Shown: positions 17,935-27,459, numbered from the stretch's first letter. The stretch is DNA of 64,000 bases from Hydrogenophaga sp. (GCF_019635465.1 NZ_JAHBZK010000002.1:62001-126000); one strand, 5' to 3'. A program made the numbers and translations. The notes: generated from the sequence alone by a model not told the origin.

Positions 17935-17951
17935 TGATCTACAGGAGATCA
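17935..17951. promoter_or_regulatory. Operator copy 2: TGATCT-N5-AGATCA
   Basis: Second perfect copy of the inverted repeat, again followed by an A-run. It lies on the excisionase side of the interval, 64 bp before that start codon. It is likely bound by the small XRE protein. Confidence 0.65.
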
Positions 17952-18014
17952 AAAACACCTGTTGCTTCGCAAACTGGTCTCCCAGTGTAACTGCTCAAGA
18001 AAGGAGAGCCAAAC

Positions 18015-18275
18015 ATGCAAGTCCCTATCGCGGCCGGGCCGCATCAGACCTACCTAACGACCGACGAGTTGTCGGCGCTGATCAAGTACGACAGCCGAAC
18101 GATCCGCGATCGGCTGAAGGACAGCGTGCTCATCGAAGGGCGGCACTACATCCGCCCCTTTGGTGGCCGCAAGACGCTCTACATCTGGGAGCACATCCAG
18201 GAGGACATGGCGCGCCACTCGCGGGTGATGAGCTCCGGCATCCCCATGAGCAGCGGAGGTGCGCTCCGTGGGTAG
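18015..18275 (+). CDS. Excisionase-like DNA-binding protein
   Basis: An 86-residue protein with a clear AAAGGAG site. TYLTTDELSALIKYDSRTIRDRLKDSVL and HYIRPFGGRKTLYIWEHI resemble the winged helix-turn-helix of small excisionase/MerR-type proteins encoded before integrases. Its last codons overlap the start of the integrase gene, so the two are coupled. It probably bends DNA and biases the integrase towards excision, or acts as a transcription factor for the operon. Confidence 0.65.
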   Translation: MQVPIAAGPHQTYLTTDELSALIKYDSRTIRDRLKDSVLIEGRHYIRPFGGRKTLYIWEHIQEDMARHSRVMSSGIPMSSGGALRG

Positions 18276-19818
18276 TATTCGCCGCCGCCCTGAGTCCGGG
18301 CTTCTGTTTCTGGACTTCAAGTATCTCGGCCAGCGTCTGCGCGAGCAGACCGCATTGCCAGATACCGAGACCAACCGCAAGCGCCTTCAAAAGGCCCTCG
18401 AGCGCATCGAAGGCGAAATCGCCCTCGGCACGTTCGACTACGAAAAAACCTTCGGCAAGCCACTTCCCACCAAGCCTGGTGAAGGGATCGCCGAAGCTTC
18501 GATCAACGACGCTGCAAGCATTCAGCCCACCACGCGCACCGGCACGCCCTTGTTCAAGGACTTCGCCGACATGTGGTTCGCCGAGTGTGAAGTGTCCTGG
18601 CGCCGCAGCTACCGCGTCACGCAACGGGGATCGCTGGACCAGTACCTGATCCCGTACTTCGGGGACAAAGAGGTCGGCTGCATCACCAAGGCAGACGTTC
18701 TGGCTTTTCGGGCAACGCTCGCCAAAGTACCCGCCCGCAAAGCTTCTTCCACGCTGTCCAACCGCCGCATCAACTCCGTGATGAAGCCGCTGCGGCAGAT
18801 CCTCAACGAGGCGGCCGACCGTCTGGAGTTCACTTCAGCGTTCCGCAACATCAAGCCGCTGAAGATGAAGCGCAGCGACGTCATGCCCTTCACGCTCGAG
18901 GAGGTCCAGCAGATCCTCACGACCGTGCGGGCGGACTTTCGGAGTTACTTCACCGTGCGCTTCTTCACCGGCATGCGCACCGGAGAGGTCCACGGTCTCA
19001 AGTGGAAGTACGTCGACTTCGAGCGTCGCCTGATCCTGGTTCGCGAGGCCATCGTGATGAAGGAAGAGGATGAGCTCAAGACCGACGGCAGTGTGCGCGA
19101 CATCCAGATGACCGATCTGGTGTTCGACGCCTTGCAGGCGCAGTTCAAGGCCACCGGAAAACTCTCCGAGTTCGTCTTCTGCAACCGCAAGGGTGAGCCG
19201 ATCGACAACCAGAATTTTCTGAATCGGGTCTGGTCACCGCTGCTGCGCCACCTGCAGCTGCCGCACCGTCGCGCTTACCAGATGCGCCACACGGCGGCGA
19301 CGCTGTGGCTCGCGGCAGGCGAGGCGCCGGAGTGGATCGCGCGCCAGCTCGGCCACACCAGCACCGAGATGCTGTTTCGGGTGTACAGCCGCTATGTGCC
19401 CAACCTGACGCGCCGCGACGGCTCGGCCATGGAGCGCCTACTGAAGCAGCACATCTCGGTCGCGCCGGTGCAAGGCCTGGTGGTGCGTTTGCCGGAAGAG
19501 GGCGCCATGCTGCCTGGCACCAGTCAGTCCGGCGCACGTGCAGCCTCATCTGATACAGCCTCATCTGATGCCGCCGTCAACGACGCGCTTGATCCCACAA
19601 CGCTCCAGGTCGATTCGGGTGCGCCGCTGCAGGCGGTAGAGGCGAGCACGGCGGCAGTCAACGACGCGCAGGCGTTTGAGGTGTTGCCTGCACCGCGGCG
19701 TCGAAAGGATGCGGCGGGAACCAGCGCGAAGAAACGGGTCGGCGGGGGACAAGCCGATGCCGAGATCGCGGCGCTGTTCAAGCCCCCGCCCGAGCCACCG
19801 TTCCTGAGGCAGGGATGA
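18268..19818 (+). CDS. Tyrosine-type site-specific integrase
   Basis: A 516-residue integrase. The N-terminal arm-binding part begins GSIRRRPESGLLFLDFKYLG (DUF3596-like). A SAM-like core-binding domain follows at about residues 95-200. The catalytic domain carries FTGMRTGEVHGLKW (Arg), a Lys-containing turn, HRRAYQMRHTAATLWL (here HxxR reads YQMR, with the second His present), LGHTSTEMLFRVYSRY (His and Tyr). About 130 residues of low-complexity tail follow the Tyr. GTG 18268 is preferred because GGAGG precedes it. This is the integrase of the middle insertion, and its excisionase-like partner is directly upstream. Confidence 0.85.
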   Translation: MGSIRRRPESGLLFLDFKYLGQRLREQTALPDTETNRKRLQKALERIEGEIALGTFDYEKTFGKPLPTKPGEGIAEASINDAASIQPTTRTGTPLFKDFADMWFAECEVSWRRSYRVTQRGSLDQYLIPYFGDKEVGCITKADVLAFRATLAKVPARKASSTLSNRRINSVMKPLRQILNEAADRLEFTSAFRNIKPLKMKRSDVMPFTLEEVQQILTTVRADFRSYFTVRFFTGMRTGEVHGLKWKYVDFERRLILVREAIVMKEEDELKTDGSVRDIQMTDLVFDALQAQFKATGKLSEFVFCNRKGEPIDNQNFLNRVWSPLLRHLQLPHRRAYQMRHTAATLWLAAGEAPEWIARQLGHTSTEMLFRVYSRYVPNLTRRDGSAMERLLKQHISVAPVQGLVVRLPEEGAMLPGTSQSGARAASSDTASSDAAVNDALDPTTLQVDSGAPLQAVEASTAAVNDAQAFEVLPAPRRRKDAAGTSAKKRVGGGQADAEIAALFKPPPEPPFLRQG

Positions 19819-20080
19819 CGCTCATAGCCCGTTGAGAACCGGTAGAGCGCCCAGGCGCTTCGCTCGATACCTACACGACCTGCGGAACACCCGCTGAAGG
19901 TCCACGGAAGACCCCGGAGGACCCACTGAAGACGTTCTGAACCGGCCGGACCGATGTGTCCGCTGCACCGGTGAGGCGAAGCCTTGCCTGAAACAGCCCA
20001 AGCGCACCGAAACACGACTTCGAACGACCCGATCTCCGAACCCAAAACCCAGTTTTCCCATTCGCGAAAAGGACACCACC

Positions 20081-22234
20081 ATGAACACGAACCGCAAGAC
20101 CGCCGCCCAGTGCACCCAACAACTGATCGCTCAAACCACCGCCCGCGCTGCCGCGCAGTTGGTTGACCAAACCGACGGCACTGGTCACATCAAGCCGCAT
20201 GCCGACCCGGTGGCCCACGCCCTGGCCATGCCCAACGTCCTGCGTGAACTCTCCAAGAACATGGGTGAGTTCGAGAAGAGCGTGCGCAGCCAGCTCTCGG
20301 CGCGCTTGGCCAAGCCCGCGGCCAACGATGGTGGTCGCGCTGAAGGCTCGGATCGCTCTGACCTCAGCACCGGCTCGGGCACCGGTGGCTTTGCCCCCTA
20401 TGCCGTCTCCCCCGGCGAAGAGATGCCCAACCTGCTGGGTGAACTGGCAGAGCCCGGCTCGGTGTTTCGCATGAACACGCTGCTGAGCGCTTCTTTCCCG
20501 CTCGGCCCCGTGGGCCCGTACACCAACCAGCACGGCCAAATCTGCCAGCGCCGAGAAGGCAGTGTCTCAATCGCCCTGCTCGGCAGCGGTGACCAGACGC
20601 TCGTGCTGCCCACGCCCTCGGAGCAGGCCGAGATCGTCCAGGCGGCTTCTCCCCGCGTGCGCTGGATCCGAGCTACCAAGACCCGCGTGCCGGGTGTGCC
20701 TGGTGATGCTCTCCTGGTCACGGGTATCGACCAGCCGCGCTCGGGCCGTGGCTCGGGCCCCTGGTTGCTCGATCACCTGGGCCTCTCGGGTGGCATCACG
20801 GCCGACCTGAACCACGCCATCCTGAGCTTGAAACCCGCTCACCAGGCGTTGTTCATGGCCGCGATCGCCCGGGCCGACATTGAGCAGGGGCTAATGGCTC
20901 TGCTGCCGGAGGTGCGTGCGCGCAGCGTGGTGCACCCACTGGCCCTCGGCGTGGTCGCGGCCGGGCAGGTCAATTCGCCTGAGCTGACCCGGGATGAAAC
21001 CTCTCTCGTTCGCCTGGCCTGCTTGATTGCCGAACTGGGGTCTCTGCGCGGGGCACCGGATCCGGTGTCGGGTGGCGGCTATTCGTCCAGCGAAGCCCTG
21101 GCCCGAGCGCGCGATGCCGAGCGCGCCGCGCACCCGCTGACCCAGCTCACGCTGCGCGGCCTGCTCACCCGCTTCATCAACCTGGAGCCGATGAGCAATG
21201 CGGCCGATGGCCAAGGAGGCATGAAAGATGCGGTGAACGACGGTGTCTGGCTGCAGTTGCTGCTCTCGGACGCGGTTCACCAGCAGTACCGCATCGGTAG
21301 CAAACACGGACCCCTGGGCAAGAACCCCGTCAACCCGCGCTTTGCGCTCATGGCGCAGACCTTCTGTGATGCCATGCAGCTGGCACGCCGCGAAGCTTCT
21401 GCCCGACTGCGTGATGCCCGTCCTGATCCTCAACAGCCGCTGCCGCTGGAGCCCGTGCCGACGCTGGTGACCGCGGCGCTGGCCCGGGTCCCTGGGGATT
21501 CGGCTGAAGTGGGTGCAGGCGCTGAGGATGCTGCGGACGCCGAGCACGAGTCGGACCGCGACCCGCAGGATGGCGCCCAAGGCGATCTTGACCTGGCGTA
21601 CGAGCCCGACGAGGGGCCGCTCACCGAGGAGCCCGAGATCGACGACGGCGAAGACGACGTTTCTCCTTTGCTGATGGCCATGATGGCGCTCCCGCCTGAG
21701 CCGCTGCGAGCGGACGAATCCCGCACTGGCCTCGGCTCCGATCCTCGGCGGGCGTCTGGGCGAGAACCCGAGCGTGATCTCTACACCTACGCGGACCGCA
21801 AGCTTCCCTGGCCACGCCCGAGTCTGGCCTGGGCGGCCGGCATGCTCGATGGCGACGGCTGCATCAGCATCGTCAAGCAGCGCTACCCGAACCGAGCCGC
21901 CACCTACCGCCTGGTGGTGCAGATCACGCAGAACTGCCTCAAGACCCTGGAGCACTTTCGGGAGTGTGTGGGGGAGGTCGGCCCGATCCACGAGGTGACC
22001 CGGCGCATCAGCCACAACAAGCAGGTCTACGCCCTGATGTACTCGGGTCCCAAGGCGACTCTCGTGCTGCAGCGCCTGGCCGCGCACCTGGTCCGCAAAC
22101 GCGCCGAGGCCGAGGTGGCGTTGTCCTTCATCGAGAAGGGGCAGGTGGGCCGACGCTTCGGTGCGCGGTGCGTGCCAGTCGAGATCGAGCGCATCCGCAT
22201 CAGCCATTACAACAAGCTACGCGCGCTGAAGTGA
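20081..22234 (+). CDS. Unknown protein with C-terminal LAGLIDADG endonuclease-like domain
   Basis: A 717-residue protein with an AAAGGA site. The first 550 residues match no family I recognise; 455-570 is an acidic, low-complexity linker. From about residue 580, LAWAAGMLDGDGCISIVKQ starts a LAGLIDADG homing-endonuclease-like domain that continues through RLVVQITQNCLKTLEHFREC. LAGLIDADG proteins cut long DNA sites and usually spread introns or inteins. Here there are no intein splicing blocks and the domain is terminal, so it is a fusion. It lies 9 bp before the AAA+ gene, suggesting joint function. The role is unknown. Confidence 0.65.
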   Translation: MNTNRKTAAQCTQQLIAQTTARAAAQLVDQTDGTGHIKPHADPVAHALAMPNVLRELSKNMGEFEKSVRSQLSARLAKPAANDGGRAEGSDRSDLSTGSGTGGFAPYAVSPGEEMPNLLGELAEPGSVFRMNTLLSASFPLGPVGPYTNQHGQICQRREGSVSIALLGSGDQTLVLPTPSEQAEIVQAASPRVRWIRATKTRVPGVPGDALLVTGIDQPRSGRGSGPWLLDHLGLSGGITADLNHAILSLKPAHQALFMAAIARADIEQGLMALLPEVRARSVVHPLALGVVAAGQVNSPELTRDETSLVRLACLIAELGSLRGAPDPVSGGGYSSSEALARARDAERAAHPLTQLTLRGLLTRFINLEPMSNAADGQGGMKDAVNDGVWLQLLLSDAVHQQYRIGSKHGPLGKNPVNPRFALMAQTFCDAMQLARREASARLRDARPDPQQPLPLEPVPTLVTAALARVPGDSAEVGAGAEDAADAEHESDRDPQDGAQGDLDLAYEPDEGPLTEEPEIDDGEDDVSPLLMAMMALPPEPLRADESRTGLGSDPRRASGREPERDLYTYADRKLPWPRPSLAWAAGMLDGDGCISIVKQRYPNRAATYRLVVQITQNCLKTLEHFRECVGEVGPIHEVTRRISHNKQVYALMYSGPKATLVLQRLAAHLVRKRAEAEVALSFIEKGQVGRRFGARCVPVEIERIRISHYNKLRALK

Positions 22235-22242
22235 GGTCCAAG

Positions 22243-23937
22243 ATGACTGACCTCAAGAAGGACGCCGATCCGAGCGCACCGGCGAGCGCACCGGCGAGCG
22301 CACCGGCGAGTGCACCAGTGAGCGCATCAGCGAGCGCACCCGTGAGCGCATCAGCGAGCGCACCCGTGAGCGCACCAGAGAAGACCAAGCGCCGCCCGGC
22401 CAGCTTCACCACCAAGCCCGCCGAAGGCCGCACGCGTCTGCACAGCGAAAAGACCTTCGTTGTCTACCACCGGTTTGCCGACGACTACAGGCTGGATCTC
22501 ATGCTGCCCCCGGGTGTGGGTGAGCAGTTCGACGCCCTGAAGGAGCGCCTGAAAAGGGAGGGGGACGAGGAGAGGGGCGATGAGAGGGACGAGGCAGGGG
22601 CCGGGGAGGAGTCTCAACCCGACCCCGCGGAAAGTAGGGCACGCATTCGCAGGATCCGAAAGGAGGAGGAAGAACGGCGCCAGCTGGAGCAAAAGAAGCT
22701 TGCGGCCGAGCGCGCCGAGCGAGAAGAGAAAGAGAAGCAGGTAAAGATCCAGGCGCGCCTCAAAAGCATGGGGATTGACCCGGACCAGTCCGGATTCCGG
22801 AAACAGGTCGCCAAGCTGCCAGCTTCCCGGCGACTGCGGGTTTGCCGAGAAGACGACGTGCAGCGCATGGCGAGCACGGCGCAAAGCGTGGACTCGGACG
22901 TGAAGAACAGGAATGAGTCTGTGGGCTACCTGCTCAAGGCGAAAGGGCCCTGGCGGCGCCTGGGGGCGCCCGAGTCGGTTGAGGCCATCCTGGCGCTGCA
23001 GGACGATCACCCGCACTTCGGTGAGGTGATCCAGTTCGTGGCCAACCACGTGGCGCTGCAGAAGATGCGCGGTGAGGCGCCAGGGCAGCCGAGCGCGAAG
23101 CCCGAAACGGACGCCGAAGCCCGCGGCACAGGAAAGAAGGTTCGGGCAGGGAAGGGCAGGTCCAAGAAGGCCAGCAAAGACAGAGGCGCGCCAGGAGAGG
23201 AAGAAGTCTCGCCGCCCGTGCGCTTGCCGCCCTTGCTGCTCTTCGGCCCTCCCGGAGTGGGCAAGACCCATTTCTGCGAATCCCTGGCCAAGGTGCTTGG
23301 GGTTCCGGTGCGTCGCCACCCAATGGATCAGGCCGAAACCTCGTCAGCCCTGCTGGGCTCGGACATCACCTGGGGCAATTCCCGCTACGGGCTTGTCTTC
23401 GATCTACTGGGCATGGGCGAGTACGCCAACCCGCTGGTGATCCTGGATGAACTGGACAAGGCGCAGGTCATCAACAAGAGCTCGGGCGGGCTGTCCTCGC
23501 CAACTGGTGTGTTGCACTCGCTGCTCGAGCCGGTGTCGGCGGCCAATGTGCGTGATATCAGCCTGGATCTGGAGATGAATGCGAGCCAGATCACCTGGAT
23601 CGCCACAGCCAACTACCCGTGGTGGGTGCCAGCGACACTGCGCTCGCGCTTCAAGGAGTTCCTGATCACGCCGCCGGATGCGGAGCAGGCGATTCAGCTT
23701 TCACGAAGCGTGGTGAAGCACGCACTGAAGGCGGCCGGGTTCAGAGAAGGGGAGCCGGACCGGCGCATCGTGGTGGCGCTTGCGCACTTGAGTGCGCGGG
23801 AGATCTACCAGGCAACACTGGGCGCGTCAGCCGCCGCGGCTCGCAGCGGATCAAATCTGGTGGCGGTACACCATCTGCCTCGCGAGGTCCTACTGTCCGA
23901 TGTAGATGGCAATCGCGCAGCGACTTGGCTCCACTAG
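22243..23937 (+). CDS. AAA+ ATPase with repetitive N-terminus
   Basis: A 564-residue protein. Residues 9-46 are Ser/Ala/Pro repeats encoded by a 12-bp-type DNA repeat. Residues 115-180 form a charged coiled coil (EEERRQLEQKKLAAERAERE). The AAA+ module starts near residue 325: LLLFGPPGVGKTHFCESLAK (Walker A), LVILDELDKA (Walker B), TWIATANYPWWVPATLRSRF (sensor 1 and Arg finger region), which resembles Lon-type ATPase modules. No protease Ser-Lys dyad is present. Start ATG 22243 follows GAGGTCC. It probably remodels a protein partner, perhaps the upstream LAGLIDADG fusion. Confidence 0.75.
   Translation: MTDLKKDADPSAPASAPASAPASAPVSASASAPVSASASAPVSAPEKTKRRPASFTTKPAEGRTRLHSEKTFVVYHRFADDYRLDLMLPPGVGEQFDALKERLKREGDEERGDERDEAGAGEESQPDPAESRARIRRIRKEEEERRQLEQKKLAAERAEREEKEKQVKIQARLKSMGIDPDQSGFRKQVAKLPASRRLRVCREDDVQRMASTAQSVDSDVKNRNESVGYLLKAKGPWRRLGAPESVEAILALQDDHPHFGEVIQFVANHVALQKMRGEAPGQPSAKPETDAEARGTGKKVRAGKGRSKKASKDRGAPGEEEVSPPVRLPPLLLFGPPGVGKTHFCESLAKVLGVPVRRHPMDQAETSSALLGSDITWGNSRYGLVFDLLGMGEYANPLVILDELDKAQVINKSSGGLSSPTGVLHSLLEPVSAANVRDISLDLEMNASQITWIATANYPWWVPATLRSRFKEFLITPPDAEQAIQLSRSVVKHALKAAGFREGEPDRRIVVALAHLSAREIYQATLGASAAAARSGSNLVAVHHLPREVLLSDVDGNRAATWLH
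22270..22380 (+). repeat. 12-bp degenerate tandem repeat coding Ser-Ala-Pro-Ala
   Basis: About nine units of the type GCGAGCGCACCG, some altered to GTGAGCGCATCA. The repeat keeps the frame and codes the flexible N-terminus of the AAA+ protein. Unit number may vary between strains. Confidence 0.7.
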
Positions 23938-24096
23938 CAGGGCGCTCAGCCATATGACCTTGCATACGAAAGGTGTCATTCACCTTGGAGGCAAGAATTC
24001 TGGCTCCGGTAGTTGCGTGAGGCTTCGCACGAGATCATGATGCGTGCGCTCAAGGGGGAACTGTGCCAAGCGGAGAAGCGCAGACTTGGGGGTCCC

Positions 24097-24603
24097 ATGG
24101 ACGAGTCAGCAAAAGAAGAATCACCGTTGAACCTGTTGCCACTGCCCCTGGTGACGGTGTTTCTCGATTTCGATGGCGTTCTTCACCCGTTGGGGGCGCC
24201 AACCGAACGCTTGTTTGAGCGAGCGGATGTATTGGAGCTCACGCTCAAGGAACTGCCCAATGTGGAAGTGGTGGTATCCAGTACATGGGCGGCCTACCAC
24301 TCACTTGCCCATATCCGAGAGTTCCTGGAAGTCTGGCCGACGCTGTATGAGCGCGTCGTTGGGGTCACCGCGCAGTGCCGGCAGCTCCCAAGTCACTATC
24401 CAGAAGTTCCCAGCCGAGAAACGCAATGCAGGGACTGGTTGATCGCGAACAAGCGCTCACTGTTGCACTGGTGCGCGATTGACGATGAACGATTGAACTT
24501 TCTCACTCACGAGCGGGTGATCTACACAAACTCCAAGAAGGGGTTTACGGCTTGTGATGCTCACAGGTTGAGAGAGCTGATTCACACGCTACGGCTCGGC
24601 TAA
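24097..24603 (+). CDS. HAD-domain protein
   Basis: A 168-residue HAD-like protein. VTVFLDFDGVLHP is the first HAD motif with both catalytic Asp residues, and VVVSSTWAAYH supplies motif 2. AIDDERLNFL and YTNSKKGFTACDAHRLREL form the C-terminal half. Such short HAD proteins are common in islands and phages; the substrate is unknown. The start is uncertain: ATG 24097 is used, and in-frame starts at 24037 and TTG 24013 are possible. The 3' half is duplicated downstream (24778-25011). Confidence 0.7.
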   Translation: MDESAKEESPLNLLPLPLVTVFLDFDGVLHPLGAPTERLFERADVLELTLKELPNVEVVVSSTWAAYHSLAHIREFLEVWPTLYERVVGVTAQCRQLPSHYPEVPSRETQCRDWLIANKRSLLHWCAIDDERLNFLTHERVIYTNSKKGFTACDAHRLRELIHTLRLG

Positions 24604-24729
24604 AGGTGTGCAGACTGCCAACTACTAGCGGATTCACCTTAACAGGGTGTATTCAAAGCCGGTAGCAGCCCAGTAGGAGCCGAATATGCGGGTTCCTTCA
24701 CGAGTCGACCATGGTCTCATGCGTCCGAA

Positions 24730-25011
24730 TTGAAGTGGCACTTTGGCATGCGTATGGGCACAGACAATATGTCAACCGCGCAGTGCCGGCAGCTCCCAAG
24801 TCACTATCCAGAAGTCCCCAGTCGAGAAACGCAATGCCGGGACTGGTTGATCGCGAACAAGCGCTCACTATTGCACTGGTGCGCGATTGACGATGAGCGA
24901 CTGAACTTCCTCACTCACGAGCGGGTGATCTATACGAACCCGAGGAAGGGCTTCTCGGCGTGCGATGCTCACAACCTGCTCGAGCTGATCCGGTCGATCA
25001 GATCTGGCTAA
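24730..25011 (+). pseudogene. Truncated second copy of the HAD gene
   Basis: An open frame of 93 codons whose last 78 are nearly identical to the C-terminal half of the preceding HAD protein (QCRQLPSHYPEVPSRETQCR through the final helix). The DFDGV motif half is missing, so it cannot be an active HAD enzyme on its own. The repeat offset is 408 bp over this part. It looks like a tandem duplication that later lost its 5' half. Confidence 0.75.
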
Positions 25012-25034
25012 GGCTGGTTCCAACGCCTGTTTCC

Positions 25035-25355
25035 CTACTTGGCTGGCTGGAACATGATGAGTCCCATCCCGAGCAGTGCGACCGCAACGCCTGTCACGTC
25101 CCAGGCCGTTGGTCTTACCTGGTCCACAACCCAAAGCCAGCCAAGCGCCACGCACACGTAGACGCCACCATAGGCCGCATAGACCCGCCCGGCCGCAGTT
25201 GAGTGCAAGGTCAGTAGCCAGACGAATGTGACCAGACTGAGTGCGCCGGGGATCAAAAGCCAGACCGGCTTTCCTTGTTTCAACCAAAGGTAGGGCAGGT
25301 AGCAGCCCAGGATCTCCGCGAGAGCGGTTGCAACGAAGAGCAGCAGGGTTCTCAT
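25035..25355 (-). CDS. YnfA/UPF0060-family membrane protein
   Basis: A 106-residue membrane protein with four hydrophobic spans. [22 protein letters not shown], then [17 protein letters not shown] and [21 protein letters not shown], are characteristic of the YnfA (UPF0060) family, small SMR-like inner-membrane proteins of uncertain transport role. Start ATG 25355 is used because the first membrane span begins there. It stands at the edge of the metal-resistance region and is transcribed away from it. Confidence 0.85.
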   Translation of the reverse strand: MRTLLLFVATALAEILGCYLPYLWLKQGKPVWLLIPGALSLVTFVWLLTLHSTAAGRVYAAYGGVYVCVALGWLWVVDQVRPTAWDVTGVAVALLGMGLIMFQPAK

Positions 25356-25554
25356 GGAAGCATTTTGATCGAGGTAGCTCGATTCCCACTGAGAGCAGTG
25401 CAAGGTTCAGGTCGTAAGGCCGCTTGGGAGTCAACGGACCTCAGAGCTGAATGAACTTACCCAGAGAGCATTCATTCGACTTTCCGAGGTGCAGGACCGA
25501 TGGAGGGAGCACGCGGCTGTCTGCGTCTCCTGCGTACTCTGACGGGTCGCGACG

Positions 25555-25595
25555 TTGATCTGCGTCAAATGGCCTGCGGAACCCGTGCCTAGAAT
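25555..25595 (+). promoter_or_regulatory. FNR/ANR-like box and -10 element
   Basis: TTGAT-CTGC-GTCAA (25555-25568) differs from the FNR/ANR consensus by one base. A TAGAAT -10 element lies at 25590-25595. The box centre falls about 41 bp before the predicted transcription start, the class II activation position. It precedes the small exported protein at 25611. This is motif matching by eye. Confidence 0.45.
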
Positions 25596-25610
25596 AGAAA
25601 TCATCCATCC

Positions 25611-26060
25611 ATGATCACCATGGCACCGATCCGCCGACCCAGAACCTTGCGCCGAATCGCAACCGCGATGCTGGTGTTCTGGCTGTTTGCCATTGGCGTA
25701 TCTTGGGCGAACGCCTGCGTCCTTCAGGAGCGGCAGACTCATGCTCACGCCGACGCGGGCAGCGACGCCCTGACGGCAGCCATCCTGATGGCGGGGCACG
25801 GGGGTGCCGTGCCCTCGCATGGCAATGACGCTGGGCCAGATGATCTGCTGTGTCTGGATCTCTGCGACGCCACGTTGCAGACCCGGGTGCAACCCGACGC
25901 CACGCCGGGTGCAGTCGACCTTACCCATGTGCCGCTGCTTCTGCTGTCGGCAGCGTGGACTTCGAGCGTCGCAAGTTTGGCGGACGATCCCGTCGCCGCC
26001 ACGATGCCGATCCCAGCCGCGATCCCGCCGCGCACTCGCCTCTCGCGTCTGGCGCTATAG
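25611..26060 (+). CDS. Small exported protein of the metal-resistance region
   Basis: A 149-residue protein with an N-terminal signal-anchor (RIATAMLVFWLFAIGVSWANAC). His-rich stretches (HAHADAG, GHGG, SHGND) and a CLDLCD motif follow, then a second hydrophobic segment near residue 105. Similar short proteins appear beside copper genes in betaproteobacteria. Probably periplasmic or membrane-attached metal-binding. Initiation could also be at 25620. An FNR-like box lies upstream. Confidence 0.6.
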   Translation: MITMAPIRRPRTLRRIATAMLVFWLFAIGVSWANACVLQERQTHAHADAGSDALTAAILMAGHGGAVPSHGNDAGPDDLLCLDLCDATLQTRVQPDATPGAVDLTHVPLLLLSAAWTSSVASLADDPVAATMPIPAAIPPRTRLSRLAL

Positions 26061-26247
26061 CGCCTCGTCTTCGCGTCCGTCCCGGAGCATGGGGCGGCGT
26101 GAGCACGCCCTTGTGCATCCCGTCGTCCTTCGCATGCCAACAATCGTTATCCGCTTGTTGCCCGCACGACACCGTACGCAGGTACGGCCACGACATTGAT
26201 ATCCGACCAGATCTTTCCGAATCACTTTCGTTCGACAGGAGCTTTCC

Positions 26248-26772
<525 letters not shown>

Positions 26773-26782
26773 GGGGCAACAG

Positions 26783-27190
26783 ATGAGCTACGGTTTCCAC
26801 TGCGACCTACCCGACAGCGAATTTGATGCGGTCGTCGAGCGCGTTGTCGAGGCGCTCAAGGTCGAGGGCTTCGGGGTGCTGACTGAGATCGATGTGCAGG
26901 CCACGATGAAGGCCAAGCTCGGTGTCGACGGCCGTCCCTACCGCATCCTCGGCGCCTGCAACCCGCCCTTGGCGCACCGCGTGCTGATCGCAGAACCCGA
27001 CATAGGGCTGCTTCTGCCGTGCAACGTAATCGTGCGAGAGGAGGCCGACGGCCGCCTCGTTGCCGGCTTCATGGATCCGGTGGCCGTGCTGCAGCTCACC
27101 GACGACCCCGAGGTCGCCAAGGTGGCTATCGAAGTTCGCGCACGGTTGCAGCGCGTCCGCAGCGCCCTCATGGCGCCGAACCAAGGTTGA
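26783..27190 (+). CDS. DUF302-family protein
   Basis: A 135-residue protein matching DUF302: [75 protein letters not shown]302 proteins are small, often near metal or redox genes; the function is not settled. No signal peptide, so it is cytoplasmic. The gene lies between the Met-rich protein and a SHOCT membrane protein in what looks like one transcript. Confidence 0.85.
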   Translation: MSYGFHCDLPDSEFDAVVERVVEALKVEGFGVLTEIDVQATMKAKLGVDGRPYRILGACNPPLAHRVLIAEPDIGLLLPCNVIVREEADGRLVAGFMDPVAVLQLTDDPEVAKVAIEVRARLQRVRSALMAPNQG

Positions 27191-27201
27191 AGGAGATGTA
27201 T

Positions 27202-27459
27202 ATGTATTACGACGGCGGATGGTTCATGGGCGGCATGCACTTCCTGTGGTGGATCTTCTGGGTCGGCATCGTTGCGGCATTTGTCTGGGCACTGTGGGGT
27301 CGGACGGGTGAGCGCACGAGCGATGCGGGTCGCATGACTGGGCGGCGCGAGACGCCGCTCGAACTGCTGCAGCGGCGCTTGGCCAGCGGCGAATGCACAC
27401 CCGAGGAGTACGAGAAACGCAGGGCGCTTCTGCAACGCGATCGCGCGGCAGGCCCTTGA
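27202..27459 (+). CDS. SHOCT-domain small membrane protein
   Basis: An 85-residue protein with one membrane span (FLWWIFWVGIVAAFVWALW) and a C-terminal SHOCT motif (PLELLQRRLASGECTPEEYEKRRALL). SHOCT segments are oligomerisation motifs. Start 27202 is preferred because GAAGGAG gives better spacing than for ATG 27196. Located 11 bp after DUF302, so probably the last gene of that transcript. Confidence 0.75.
   Translation: MYYDGGWFMGGMHFLWWIFWVGIVAAFVWALWGRTGERTSDAGRMTGRRETPLELLQRRLASGECTPEEYEKRRALLQRDRAAGP

Noticed and set aside
20081-22234. LAGLIDADG domain as part of an intein
   Set aside because: It is at the very C-terminus, with no N- or C-splice blocks and no extein after it.
22243-23937. 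AAA+ ATPase as unfoldase partner of the proteasome-like protein
   Set aside because: It lies 14 kb away, beyond other modules, beside its own LAGLIDADG partner, and lacks a visible C-terminal proteasome-docking motif.
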